Shown piece by piece: positions 19,001 through 26,427 of a stretch of 64,000 nt of DNA (within the stretch, counting starts at the first letter, position 1; the number at the start of each line of letters is the position of its first letter). Position numbers and translations under genes: made by a program. The stretch comes from Flavobacterium sp. JAS. Lineage in GTDB: Bacteria > Bacteroidota > Bacteroidia > Flavobacteriales > Flavobacteriaceae. Under the pieces are notes generated by a model. The model was not told where the DNA came from and searched no databases. It worked only from the letters and a program-made list of their open reading frames with translations. The stretch spans positions 310,001 to 374,000 of the forward strand of contig NZ_JAJMOX010000001.1 of assembly GCF_020991455.1 (NCBI RefSeq), given 5' to 3'.

Positions 19001-19874
19001 GATTAATATTTGAAATTCGTTTTCCGTCAGCTCCAACAGCGGTAATATAATAGTAGGATTTTGTGTCAAACAAGTTAAGATTGGTTTGGCTTTCGGTATT
19101 CCAATTTCCAATTCCTTCAGCATAAAAAAGAATGTAATCTTCATTATTAAAAACGCCATCGCTTTCCCCTATAATCTGAATAGCATTTTCTGTTAAATCG
19201 TCCGGATAATAGATGTTGTTGGCAAGAGGAAGCATTTGACCTCCGTTTCCGTAAATTTTTATTCTTTTTGGATCAACTTTACTCGGATCAAATCCTAAGC
19301 TTTGCAAAAATGATTTCGAAATTCTGTAAATACCGGATTTTTCAACATAAAATCGATACCAATCACCAGTAGCTAAGACAGAATTTGATATAATATTTGC
19401 TTTTTGAAAAGAAGAGCTATTACTGTTTTTTGATGTTGAGTTATTTGAAGAATAGGAGAATGATTTAATTCGCTTAAAGCTGTTTCCTTCTTTTATAATA
19501 GGATATAAAGAGAGAAAAGTTTGCTTTCGGTCTCTTGAAGTGACTGTTTTGATAGTCTCATTTGGCTTTTCAGGGATGTTTTCTTTTGTTAAATCTCCTA
19601 AGTCTGCAATTGAGATTGATTCGTAGACGATGTTTGTTACTTGCACAGAATTTACCTCCGAGACACCTGTTTCATTCAGGTTAAGTAATAATGTTATGTT
19701 TTTTTTTGTAGTGTCGTAACGAAAACTGCTCCCTGAAAAGAAAGGAATCGTCGTTTTTGAATCGCCAAAACTCATCTCTCTTTTATTTTGCCAATCTAAT
19801 GTAAAGCTTCCATTTATCTGGGAAAATGAGATAAAAGGGATTAAGAAAAAGTAAAAGATTAAGGCTTGTTTCAT
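16038..19874 (-). CDS. porU: Type IX secretion system sortase PorU (C25-like protease)
   Basis: PorU removes the C-terminal signal of T9SS cargo at the cell surface and attaches the cargo to its anchor. The 1278 aa protein has a signal peptide (MKQALIFYFFLIPFISFSQ), a long beta-rich N-terminal part, a gingipain-like caspase fold at about 550-900 with the dyad His789 (NYLGHGGEDG) and Cys823 (ITITCEFSRFDD), and a C-terminal FlgD-Ig/T9SS-type domain (LNYPNPFSTYTQFWFSHN to the end) that PorU is known to keep. It is followed by porV and diverges from gldJ across about 208 bases. All key residues are present. Confidence 0.95.
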   Translation of the reverse strand: MKQALIFYFFLIPFISFSQINGSFTLDWQNKREMSFGDSKTTIPFFSGSSFRYDTTKKNITLLLNLNETGVSEVNSVQVTNIVYESISIADLGDLTKENIPEKPNETIKTVTSRDRKQTFLSLYPIIKEGNSFKRIKSFSYSSNNSTSKNSNSSSFQKANIISNSVLATGDWYRFYVEKSGIYRISKSFLQSLGFDPSKVDPKRIKIYGNGGQMLPLANNIYYPDDLTENAIQIIGESDGVFNNEDYILFYAEGIGNWNTESQTNLNLFDTKSYYYITAVGADGKRISNINQPTGNSTLNLTTFDDYQYHEVDLTNIAHLGREWLGESFDINQEQEFEFNFPNLETSTPIKIELNAASAAYTPTSFTVFTNGQNVGIINFNALAASSDIKFYNGKLPSNSTFTGTDNIKIKLTYNNNGVPGSKGYLDYINLTAKRKLLGFGKQFKFQYNLAGSTAGIVNYTIGNAAGISQIWDITDLYNVSKIENPNQATFSFKATLGEIRKYIAVDPSDYFTPLKESQSKIANQNLKGTLFKNTQNSFQDIDYVIITPKSLQSQAEKLAVFHRTYSHLNVKVISLENIYQEFSSGKQDISAIRNCIKYIYENASSTERKIKYVNLFGDASYDYKDRISNNTNIVPIYHSIISNSTGEASFASDDFYGLMDPDEGNIISFFGGIDIAVGRMLVSNNSQAAEMVNKVLEYHDSKSYGNWRNNFVLISDDSDQSSDATIQSRQNNLADVIGTEKPFFNIDKIILDSYTQEASAGGSRYPKAKTDLFDAFEKGALVFNYLGHGGEDGLASERIWEKADGQNLNNQYKYPLFITITCEFSRFDDPTRPTAGEYTFWNPKGGAISMVTTIRAIGQFNGENFNDSLSKNLLSYRSNQYTTIAEALRISKNENPSSSSNVVFYIGDPALMLAIAKPRINLTKVNDVVISQTIPDFKSLAKIKITGEVTDENNAILSNYNGELATAIFDKLITTSTLNNDGYSPAMSFKTLGETIFRGNASVTNGQFEFSFVVPRDIRIPVDNGRISFYSKKTGTLENQAGYNSIIKIGGINENAPQDNINPKVKLYMNDETFVSGGITNESPFLLAFLEDENGINTASGIGHDIVAILDGDVSNPYILNDYYQTKLDDYTNGNLRFPLRDLAPGLHTISFTAWDVYNNPVTSEIQFTVVGDDSLTLTHVLNYPNPFSTYTQFWFSHNRPYEPLDVQVQVMTITGKVVWTKNQIITTEGFLSREITWDGKDDFGDRIGKGVYIYKLTVKSNLTNKKAEKYEKLVIL

Positions 19875-20028
19875 CAGCTGGGGATAGGGTATTAATTTAA
19901 AATTATTTTAGTAAGTAAAAATATAGTATTTCATGTTATAGTAAATAATAAAAAGTATATTTTTGCGTTCGTAACTATAGGTTATTTTCTGGTAAAAAAA
20001 CAGCTAAATAAAATTATTAGAACAGATG

Positions 20029-20058
20029 TTGCTAATTAAATGTTAATTATTATATTGC
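20029..20058 (+). promoter_or_regulatory. Probable promoter of gldJ
   Basis: TTG at 20029-20031, a 19-base spacer and TATATTGC at 20051-20058 approximate the Bacteroidota consensus (two mismatches in TAnnTTTG). It lies 25 bases before the ATG. A second TATTTTTG at 19958-19965 lacks a spaced TTG. Confidence 0.5.
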
Positions 20059-20082
20059 AGCACCTAAATTTATCACCTAAGA

Positions 20083-21774
20083 ATGAGTATGAAAGTAAAC
20101 AAAATTGTAGCCTTGCAATTAATGATGTCAATGGTATTGATGTTGGGCACGGCTAGTTGTAGCAAAAAATCGAGTTCCAGTCACGCTTCAAGAGCAACAG
20201 GTTGGGATGTAGATAGTCAGAATGGAACGGCTGCTAGAAACGCAGGAAAAAAACAACAGGCTGGCCCTGGTTTAGTTTTTGTTGAAGGAGGTACGTTTAC
20301 TATGGGTAAAGTACAGGATGATGTTATGCATGATTGGAATAACACACCGACTCAACAACATGTTCAATCATTCTATATGGATGAAACTGAAGTTACGAAC
20401 GGTATGTACTTAGAGTACCTGGAGTGGTTAAAGAAAGTTTTCCCTCCAACTGAAGAAAACTACAAAAACATTTATGAAGGAGCATCACCAGATACATTGG
20501 TGTGGAGAAATCGTTTAGGATACAACGAGACGATGACTAATAATTACTTAAGACATCCTTCTTATGCTAATTATCCTGTAGTAGGTGTTAACTGGATTCA
20601 AGCTGTTGAATTTGCTAAGTGGAGAACAGATCGTGTTAACGAAGCTGTCTTAGAGAAAAACGGATATCTTAAAAAAGGTGCTAAAACACAAGATGTAAGC
20701 GCTGAAAGTTTATTTAATACTGAAACTTACGTTGCGTCTCCAAGTACTACTTATGGAGGTAATGAAGAATTGGTTTTAAAGAAAAATCCAAACGGAAGAA
20801 GGCCAAAAGCTGGAAAAGATGGAGTAGTTCCTGAAGAAAAAAATGTTTACGCACAACGTTCTTCCGGAGTTATTTTGCCAGAGTATAGACTTCCTACTGA
20901 AGCAGAATGGGAGTATGCAGCTGCTGCAGATGTTGGACAAAGAGAATACAATATATATAAAGGACAAAAGAAATACCCTTGGTCTGGAGATTATACACGT
21001 TCAGCAAAACGTAAAAATAAAGGAGATCAATTGGCTAACTTTAAACAAGGAAACGGTGATTACGGTGGAATTGCTGGTTGGTCAGATGATGGTGCAGATA
21101 TTACAAACTCTGTAAAAAGCTATGCTCCTAATGATTTTGGATTATATGATATGGCAGGAAACGTAGCAGAATGGGTTGCGGACGTTTACAGACCTATTAT
21201 CGATAATGAAGCGAATGATTTCAACTACTTTAGAGGAAATCAATACGCTAAAAACAAAATTGGTAAAGATGGTAAAATTGAAATTATCACTAAAGATAAT
21301 ATTCAATACAAAACATTGAGTAACGGTAAAAAAGTTGCAACAAACTTACCAGGAGAAATCGCTCAGGTTCCAGTTGATGAAAATGAAACTTACTTGAGAA
21401 CAAATTTCAGTACAAGTGATAACATCAATTACAGAGATGGTGACAAACAATCTTCAAGATATTTTGACTTTGGAGATTCTGAGTCAGGACCAAAAGCTGA
21501 TCAGGCAATGTACAATTCTCCTAAGCATAATATCACTACTGATAGTTTAGGTCAAATGACTAGAAAATACGATAGCTCAAGTAAACGTACTACGTTAATC
21601 GACGATAATGTAAGAGTTTACAAAGGTGGTTCTTGGAGAGATAGAGCTTACTGGTTAGATCCGGCTCAAAGAAGATATTTCCCTCAGGATATGGCAACTG
21701 ATTACATCGGATTTAGATGTGCAATGTCTAGAGTAGGTGCAAAATCTGAAAGAAGAAAATCACCTAGAAACTAG
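20083..21774 (+). CDS. gldJ: Gliding motility lipoprotein GldJ
   Basis: GldJ is an outer-membrane lipoprotein needed for gliding and for stability of the T9SS motor components. The 563 aa product has a lipoprotein leader ending in a lipobox (LMLGTASC, Cys28). The rest is a formylglycine-generating-enzyme-like (SUMF1) fold: GPGLVFVEGGTFTMG (about 62-76), DETEVTN, RLPTEAEWEYAAAAD (about 270-284), DFGLYDMAGNVAEWVAD, and GGSWRDRAYWLDP near the end. The enzyme fold is used structurally in Gld proteins. An ATG two codons downstream (MSM) is an alternative start. The gene is divergent from porU and next to murF, the same order as I recall in Flavobacterium johnsoniae. Confidence 0.96.
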   Translation: MSMKVNKIVALQLMMSMVLMLGTASCSKKSSSSHASRATGWDVDSQNGTAARNAGKKQQAGPGLVFVEGGTFTMGKVQDDVMHDWNNTPTQQHVQSFYMDETEVTNGMYLEYLEWLKKVFPPTEENYKNIYEGASPDTLVWRNRLGYNETMTNNYLRHPSYANYPVVGVNWIQAVEFAKWRTDRVNEAVLEKNGYLKKGAKTQDVSAESLFNTETYVASPSTTYGGNEELVLKKNPNGRRPKAGKDGVVPEEKNVYAQRSSGVILPEYRLPTEAEWEYAAAADVGQREYNIYKGQKKYPWSGDYTRSAKRKNKGDQLANFKQGNGDYGGIAGWSDDGADITNSVKSYAPNDFGLYDMAGNVAEWVADVYRPIIDNEANDFNYFRGNQYAKNKIGKDGKIEIITKDNIQYKTLSNGKKVATNLPGEIAQVPVDENETYLRTNFSTSDNINYRDGDKQSSRYFDFGDSESGPKADQAMYNSPKHNITTDSLGQMTRKYDSSSKRTTLIDDNVRVYKGGSWRDRAYWLDPAQRRYFPQDMATDYIGFRCAMSRVGAKSERRKSPRN

Positions 21775-21792
21775 GTTTTAGAAATTTTAATA

Positions 21793-21848
21793 AAAAATTC
21801 CAAATTCCAAAAGCTGATTATTTCAGTATGGGATTTGGAATTTTTTTA
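21793..21848 (+). terminator. Terminator of gldJ
   Basis: AAAAATTCCAAATTCC (21793-21808) pairs with GGGATTTGGAATTTTT (from 21830) around a 21-base loop, with one G-T pair and a T run. Confidence 0.8.
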
Positions 21849-21889
21849 TTGTTTTTTTCTACTTTTACGATCAATAAAATAAAATTTAA

Positions 21890-23173
21890 ATGAATATTCA
21901 GGACATTCATAACTTGTTTTTACAATGTAGTTCAGTTTCAATCGATACAAGAAAGATTGAAAAGGGCTCTATGTTTTTTGCTATAAAAGGTGAGAACTTT
22001 GATGCCAATACTTTTGCGGCAAAAGCGCTCGAATTAGGAGCTTTGTATGTTATTATTGATAATGCAGCTTATGCTATAGACGAGAGAACTATTTTGGTTG
22101 AGAACAGTTTAGAAACATTGCAGGAGTTGGCAAAATTTCATCGTTCGTATTTGAAATTGCCTATTGTTGCGCTCACCGGAAGTAACGGAAAAACTACCAC
22201 AAAAGAACTTATTAATGTAGTTCTTTCTAAGAAATTTAAAACGAAAGCTACCGTTGGAAATTTGAATAATCATATTGGAGTTCCGTTGACTTTGCTGTCT
22301 TTTTCAAAAGAAACTGAAATAGGAATTGTTGAGATGGGTGCCAATCATAAAAAAGAGATTGAATTTTTGTGCGAAATTGCTCAGCCTGATTACGGTTATA
22401 TTACCAATTTTGGAAAAGCACATTTAGAAGGTTTTGGTGGTGTCGAAGGCGTTATCGAAGGCAAGAGCGAAATGTATCAATATCTTTTAAAATATAAGAA
22501 ATTAGCATTTGTTAACCTTGAAGATCCAATTCAGATTGAAAAATCTAAAGGAATAGAGGTGTTTACTTTTGGCTTAAATAAAAGCCAATCAAATCTTAAT
22601 ATTAAAAATATTAAGGCTAATCCTTTTGTGGTTGTCGATTATGAGGATTTTACTGTAGAATCTCATTTAATTGGACTTTACAACGCTAATAATATTAATG
22701 CGGCAGTTGCGATAGGAAAGTATTTTAAAGTTGATGAAACAGATGTAAAACACGCTATTGAGAACTATATTCCTGAAAATAATAGATCACAATTGTTGAA
22801 AAAAGGGTCAAACGATATTATTCTGGATGCTTACAATGCTAATCCGAGTAGTATGGCTGTAGCGATTACTAATTTTTTGCAATTAGAAAATGAGAATAAA
22901 GTAATGATTTTGGGAGATATGTTTGAACTTGGAAATGAAAGCCATGAAGAACACAAAATCATTGTTGATTCGCTGGCAAACCAAGAAAATTCAGTTTGTT
23001 ATTTGATTGGAAAATATTTTTACGAAAACAGAGTTTCTAATAGTAATATTCACTTTTTTGAAACTTTTGATGCTTTTGCAGCATATCTTAAAACAATTCA
23101 CTTTAATGAGAATACAATTTTAATAAAAGGTTCGAGAGGCATGGCGCTGGAGCGAACATTAGAATATATTTAA
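21890..23173 (+). CDS. murF: UDP-N-acetylmuramoyl-tripeptide--D-Ala-D-Ala ligase
   Basis: MurF adds the D-Ala-D-Ala dipeptide to the peptidoglycan precursor with ATP. The 427 aa protein shows the three Mur ligase domains: N-terminal UDP-binding (SVSIDTRKIEKGSMFFAIKG, about 15-34), central ATPase with P-loop TGSNGKTTTKE (96-106), the NNHIGVPLTLL stretch and EMGANHKKEI, and a C-terminal domain with DAYNANPSSMAVAI (about 311-324), diagnostic of MurF. Its end (IKGSRGMALERTLEYI) is typical. It is a single gene outside the main mur cluster, between gldJ and the divergently organised polysaccharide locus. Confidence 0.96.
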   Translation: MNIQDIHNLFLQCSSVSIDTRKIEKGSMFFAIKGENFDANTFAAKALELGALYVIIDNAAYAIDERTILVENSLETLQELAKFHRSYLKLPIVALTGSNGKTTTKELINVVLSKKFKTKATVGNLNNHIGVPLTLLSFSKETEIGIVEMGANHKKEIEFLCEIAQPDYGYITNFGKAHLEGFGGVEGVIEGKSEMYQYLLKYKKLAFVNLEDPIQIEKSKGIEVFTFGLNKSQSNLNIKNIKANPFVVVDYEDFTVESHLIGLYNANNINAAVAIGKYFKVDETDVKHAIENYIPENNRSQLLKKGSNDIILDAYNANPSSMAVAITNFLQLENENKVMILGDMFELGNESHEEHKIIVDSLANQENSVCYLIGKYFYENRVSNSNIHFFETFDAFAAYLKTIHFNENTILIKGSRGMALERTLEYI

Positions 23174-23213
23174 AAGTAAAAAGCCATCCGATGCGGATGG
23201 CTTTTTACTTTTT
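23172..23213. terminator. Bidirectional terminator between murF and the PUL regulator
   Basis: AAAAGTAAAAAGCCATCCG and its exact complement flank a four-base loop, with A and T runs at both sides. It overlaps the stop codon of murF and reaches that of the convergent regulator, so it can serve both genes. Confidence 0.92.
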
Positions 23214-26082
23214 AGATGCTCATTAAAAAACCAATTAAGTTTTCTTTTTTATTTAAACCAAGTTTTTTTCTTAATCTATATCTGGCTAATTCAACTCCTC
23301 CAGTCGAAATATTCATGATTTCTGCTATTTCTTTGGTTGACATATTCATTAGTAGATAAGTTGATAAATCAAGCTCTCGTGGCGAAATCGTAGGATATTT
23401 TTCTTTTAGTCGCTTTAAGAATTCAAAATGCACGTTTTTGATGTGTTTTTCGAGATCTTTCCAGCTTTTATCTGTGTTTACTTCTTTTACGATGCTTTTG
23501 TTTAGTTTACTAACCTGAAATTTTGTTGAATCGTCAAGTGCTTCGACATCAATCTCTTTTAGTTTATGGATGATTCCGTTTAAGATTTTGTTTTTCTTCA
23601 CAACCTGCAAAGAATTGTTTACTAACTCTTTGTCTTTTGCTAAGATTTTTATCTGAAGTTTATCATTTTTTAATTTTTCAATTTCTTTTTCAAGATCATA
23701 TTGTTCTTGCCTGATTTTTGATTCTTTTTCCAGATACAGCCTTCTTTGCTCTATAGTTTCATAGTATTTATTCTTTCTGATTTTCATTTTTATTCGGGTA
23801 GAAATTAAATAGATTCCCACAACTATTAATATAAAATAAAGCATGAAAGCCAAGAAATGTCTGTACCATGGGGGAGAAATCGTAAATGAAAATTTCGATG
23901 GTAAAGATTGAACTCCATAACTGTTTCGAACTTTTACATTCATTGTATATTCTCCTTCGCGAAGATTGGTGTATTCTTTAAGGGATATGGTAGACCAATT
24001 GCTCCATTTATCATCAAAAGGTTCTAGTTGATAGGAGAATTCAACATTTTCTAAATTCTCAAACGTAGGAGATGAAAATGTAAATCGAACATGATTTGAT
24101 GAATATGGGATACGAATATTTTCGGTTTTATTTTGATTGTTGCCTAAAATAATTGTGTCGCCGGGAAATGAAAAACTACGAATAAATGCTTTTGGTTTTG
24201 TTACGAAGTTATTCAGAAACTGCGAGTCATAATGTGCCAGTCCGTCCGTTAATCCAATAAATATGTTTTTTGAATCAATTGTATTAACAGATAAATAATT
24301 GCTTACTAAGTTACCCGTTAGGTTCGAAAACGGTGCGACAATATTTTTATACTTGTTATTTTGTTTCATTAAAACTCCTAATGATTCATTAAAAGCATAC
24401 CACAAATTAGATTGTGAATCTTCGCTTAAAGCGTTAATAATGGGTATGTTTTTGAATAGATTAGTTAGGTTTTTATCCTCGTAGAATAAATCCTGCTCCT
24501 TTGAATATTTATAAAAATGATTATTAGTCTGGAAGTAAATATTGTTATCTATTTTTTGAAGGCTTCCAATATTTTTAAATTTAGGAGTTAAATGGTCAAT
24601 TTTTTTGATTGTCGAAAATCTTGTTAAATCATTACTAAGCGACATTCTGTAAATAGACTCGTCTTTTTTGAGCCATAAATAAGATTCATCAAGCTCGAAG
24701 CTGTTTGATGATTTGTCGAATCCTGAAATTTGATTTTTATAAACTAAGCCATTTGCTGTTTGTTGAAATATAGCAAATCCGTCATAATTAGAGCCGATAA
24801 AAAAGCCGGGATGATTTGGGATTTTCTTAAAACCAAAATAACCTTTTGGATCTATTATATGAGTTACTCTTCCGCCTTTTATAACAAGCGCACCTCTATT
24901 ATTGGCACAAATAAGTTCATTTTCAACTACCTGAACATTCCATGATTGTGCCGTAGTACCTTCAACAAGTTTAAAAACATCTTCCTTAAAACTATTGTTC
25001 CAGGCGTGATAAAAAACACCTTGATTTGTTGCAACATACAAATTACCATCATGAATTACAGATGCATATACAGTACTAATATCATAGCTAAAACCAAAAT
25101 AAGTAAATGGAGAACTCTCGTTTATAAAGGCGATACCATTATCAAGACCTAGCCAAAGGTTGTTTTTATTGTCTATAAAAGAGGTTAGAACAGTATTATT
25201 TTGTAACCCTTTTTTCCTGTTGATGTGCTGGATTATTTTTCCGTTATAATCGCATATTATAATACCGTCTAAGACCGTGTTTAAGACAATAAAACTGTTA
25301 TTTATTGTTACGCCTCCTAATGAGTTATTTTTTTTGACAAAATTATTGGCTTCAGTATTCCAGGGAGTTACTTTGTTGTTTTCGTAAATAAACAAACCTT
25401 TTTCAAGAGTAATAATTAAGGTTTTGTCTTTTGCTATAGAGTACATTCCCCAAATCTCTGTATTGTTTAGGCTGGTTGTATTGGCTAATGCGTATAGTTT
25501 TCCGTTTTTATATTCTAGTATCCCTTTTTCTACATCTTGTAAATAAAGTTTATTGCTGACTAAAAATGAGAACTGAAAGCGTTTAGGAGCTTCTAAAATG
25601 GATAATTTTCCATTCTTATAGATGTATATCCTTGCAAAAGATTGAAAAATAGTTTGATTATTAAAAGAGTGTATTTTCCAGATAAAATCTATGATTTTGA
25701 TTTTATTTTTATCTACTTGTTTAGCTAATGATGTGTATTTAAGCCTTCCTTTATTATCAGGTTGAAAATAACCAAACTCATTATACCCGCCTACGAAAAT
25801 CTTCCCTGAATTATCAATCTTTAAACATCTGACAGAAGTTAGATTTGGCAATGGATATCTTCTCCATGAGGAGCCATCAAATTGTAAAAGGCCATTATTG
25901 TTAGCAAAATACAGGTTTCCGTTTTTATCCTGACCAATATTCCAGTTTTGAGTACCACCTTTATATTCGTTTCGCTTGTAATTTCTTACATCAGGAAGTC
26001 CAATGTTTTTTACCTGTCCAAAAAAGGAGATTGTGAATAATGTAAAGAAAGTAATGTAAAAATATGATTTTATCAATTTCAT
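23212..26082 (-). CDS. Membrane-spanning PUL sensor-regulator (beta-propeller, Y_Y_Y, LuxR HTH)
   Basis: A likely glycan-responsive activator of the adjacent susC operon. The 956 aa protein has a signal peptide (ending SFFGQ), a periplasmic two-component-regulator-type beta-propeller (about 30-600, with blades such as NIGQDKNGNLYFANNNGL), a Y_Y_Y domain (about 665-730, FSYQLEPFDDKWSNWS), one TM segment (about 737-760, FLAFMLYFILIVVGIYL), a coiled coil (about 765-840) and a C-terminal GerE/LuxR helix-turn-helix (about 895-945, STKEIAEIMNISTGGVELAR). The histidine kinase and receiver domains of hybrid two-component PUL regulators are missing, so sensing and DNA binding are joined by one TM helix and a coiled coil. 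It diverges from susC. The ligand is not known from sequence. Confidence 0.88.
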   Translation of the reverse strand: MKLIKSYFYITFFTLFTISFFGQVKNIGLPDVRNYKRNEYKGGTQNWNIGQDKNGNLYFANNNGLLQFDGSSWRRYPLPNLTSVRCLKIDNSGKIFVGGYNEFGYFQPDNKGRLKYTSLAKQVDKNKIKIIDFIWKIHSFNNQTIFQSFARIYIYKNGKLSILEAPKRFQFSFLVSNKLYLQDVEKGILEYKNGKLYALANTTSLNNTEIWGMYSIAKDKTLIITLEKGLFIYENNKVTPWNTEANNFVKKNNSLGGVTINNSFIVLNTVLDGIIICDYNGKIIQHINRKKGLQNNTVLTSFIDNKNNLWLGLDNGIAFINESSPFTYFGFSYDISTVYASVIHDGNLYVATNQGVFYHAWNNSFKEDVFKLVEGTTAQSWNVQVVENELICANNRGALVIKGGRVTHIIDPKGYFGFKKIPNHPGFFIGSNYDGFAIFQQTANGLVYKNQISGFDKSSNSFELDESYLWLKKDESIYRMSLSNDLTRFSTIKKIDHLTPKFKNIGSLQKIDNNIYFQTNNHFYKYSKEQDLFYEDKNLTNLFKNIPIINALSEDSQSNLWYAFNESLGVLMKQNNKYKNIVAPFSNLTGNLVSNYLSVNTIDSKNIFIGLTDGLAHYDSQFLNNFVTKPKAFIRSFSFPGDTIILGNNQNKTENIRIPYSSNHVRFTFSSPTFENLENVEFSYQLEPFDDKWSNWSTISLKEYTNLREGEYTMNVKVRNSYGVQSLPSKFSFTISPPWYRHFLAFMLYFILIVVGIYLISTRIKMKIRKNKYYETIEQRRLYLEKESKIRQEQYDLEKEIEKLKNDKLQIKILAKDKELVNNSLQVVKKNKILNGIIHKLKEIDVEALDDSTKFQVSKLNKSIVKEVNTDKSWKDLEKHIKNVHFEFLKRLKEKYPTISPRELDLSTYLLMNMSTKEIAEIMNISTGGVELARYRLRKKLGLNKKENLIGFLMSI

Positions 26083-26359
26083 AGATTCTTCTATTTATTT
26101 TGATTTTTTATTGTTAAGTATTTGTTTTTTAACTGTTTAATGCTGTTTTGTGGCTGCTATTTCGTTGTAGGAAGCTAATTGTTTAATAAAAATAAGCAAT
26201 CTTAGACAAGTGTAGTGTTTATTTTTGCAATTAACATTTTGATAACATTTAATATTTATTTTTTAAATTATTGTAAATTAGATAATTATAAAAAAAATGA
26301 TGTGTTTTTGTAATGTAAAGAATTTTAGTTTGATGTGTTTTTGTATGGAATTTTAATTG
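26083..26359. other. AT-rich divergent control region of the PUL
   Basis: No gene fits here. The region is extremely AT-rich with poly-A and poly-T tracts. A near-direct repeat, GATGTGTTTTTGTA (26298-26311) and GATGTGTTTTTGTA (26332-26345), spaced 34 bases apart, could be an activator binding site for the LuxR-type regulator. This last point is inference. Confidence 0.45.
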
Positions 26360-26388
26360 TTGATAGTAAAAAAATAACATTATTATTG
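26360..26388 (+). promoter_or_regulatory. Candidate promoter of the susC operon
   Basis: TTG at 26360-26362, 18 bases, then TATTATTG at 26381-26388 resemble the Bacteroidota consensus with one mismatch in the -7 element. The expected start lies about 30 bases before the susC ATG. Confidence 0.45.
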
Positions 26389-26427
26389 CATCAAATTACT
26401 AATTAATTAACCAAAATTTTTAGAAAA

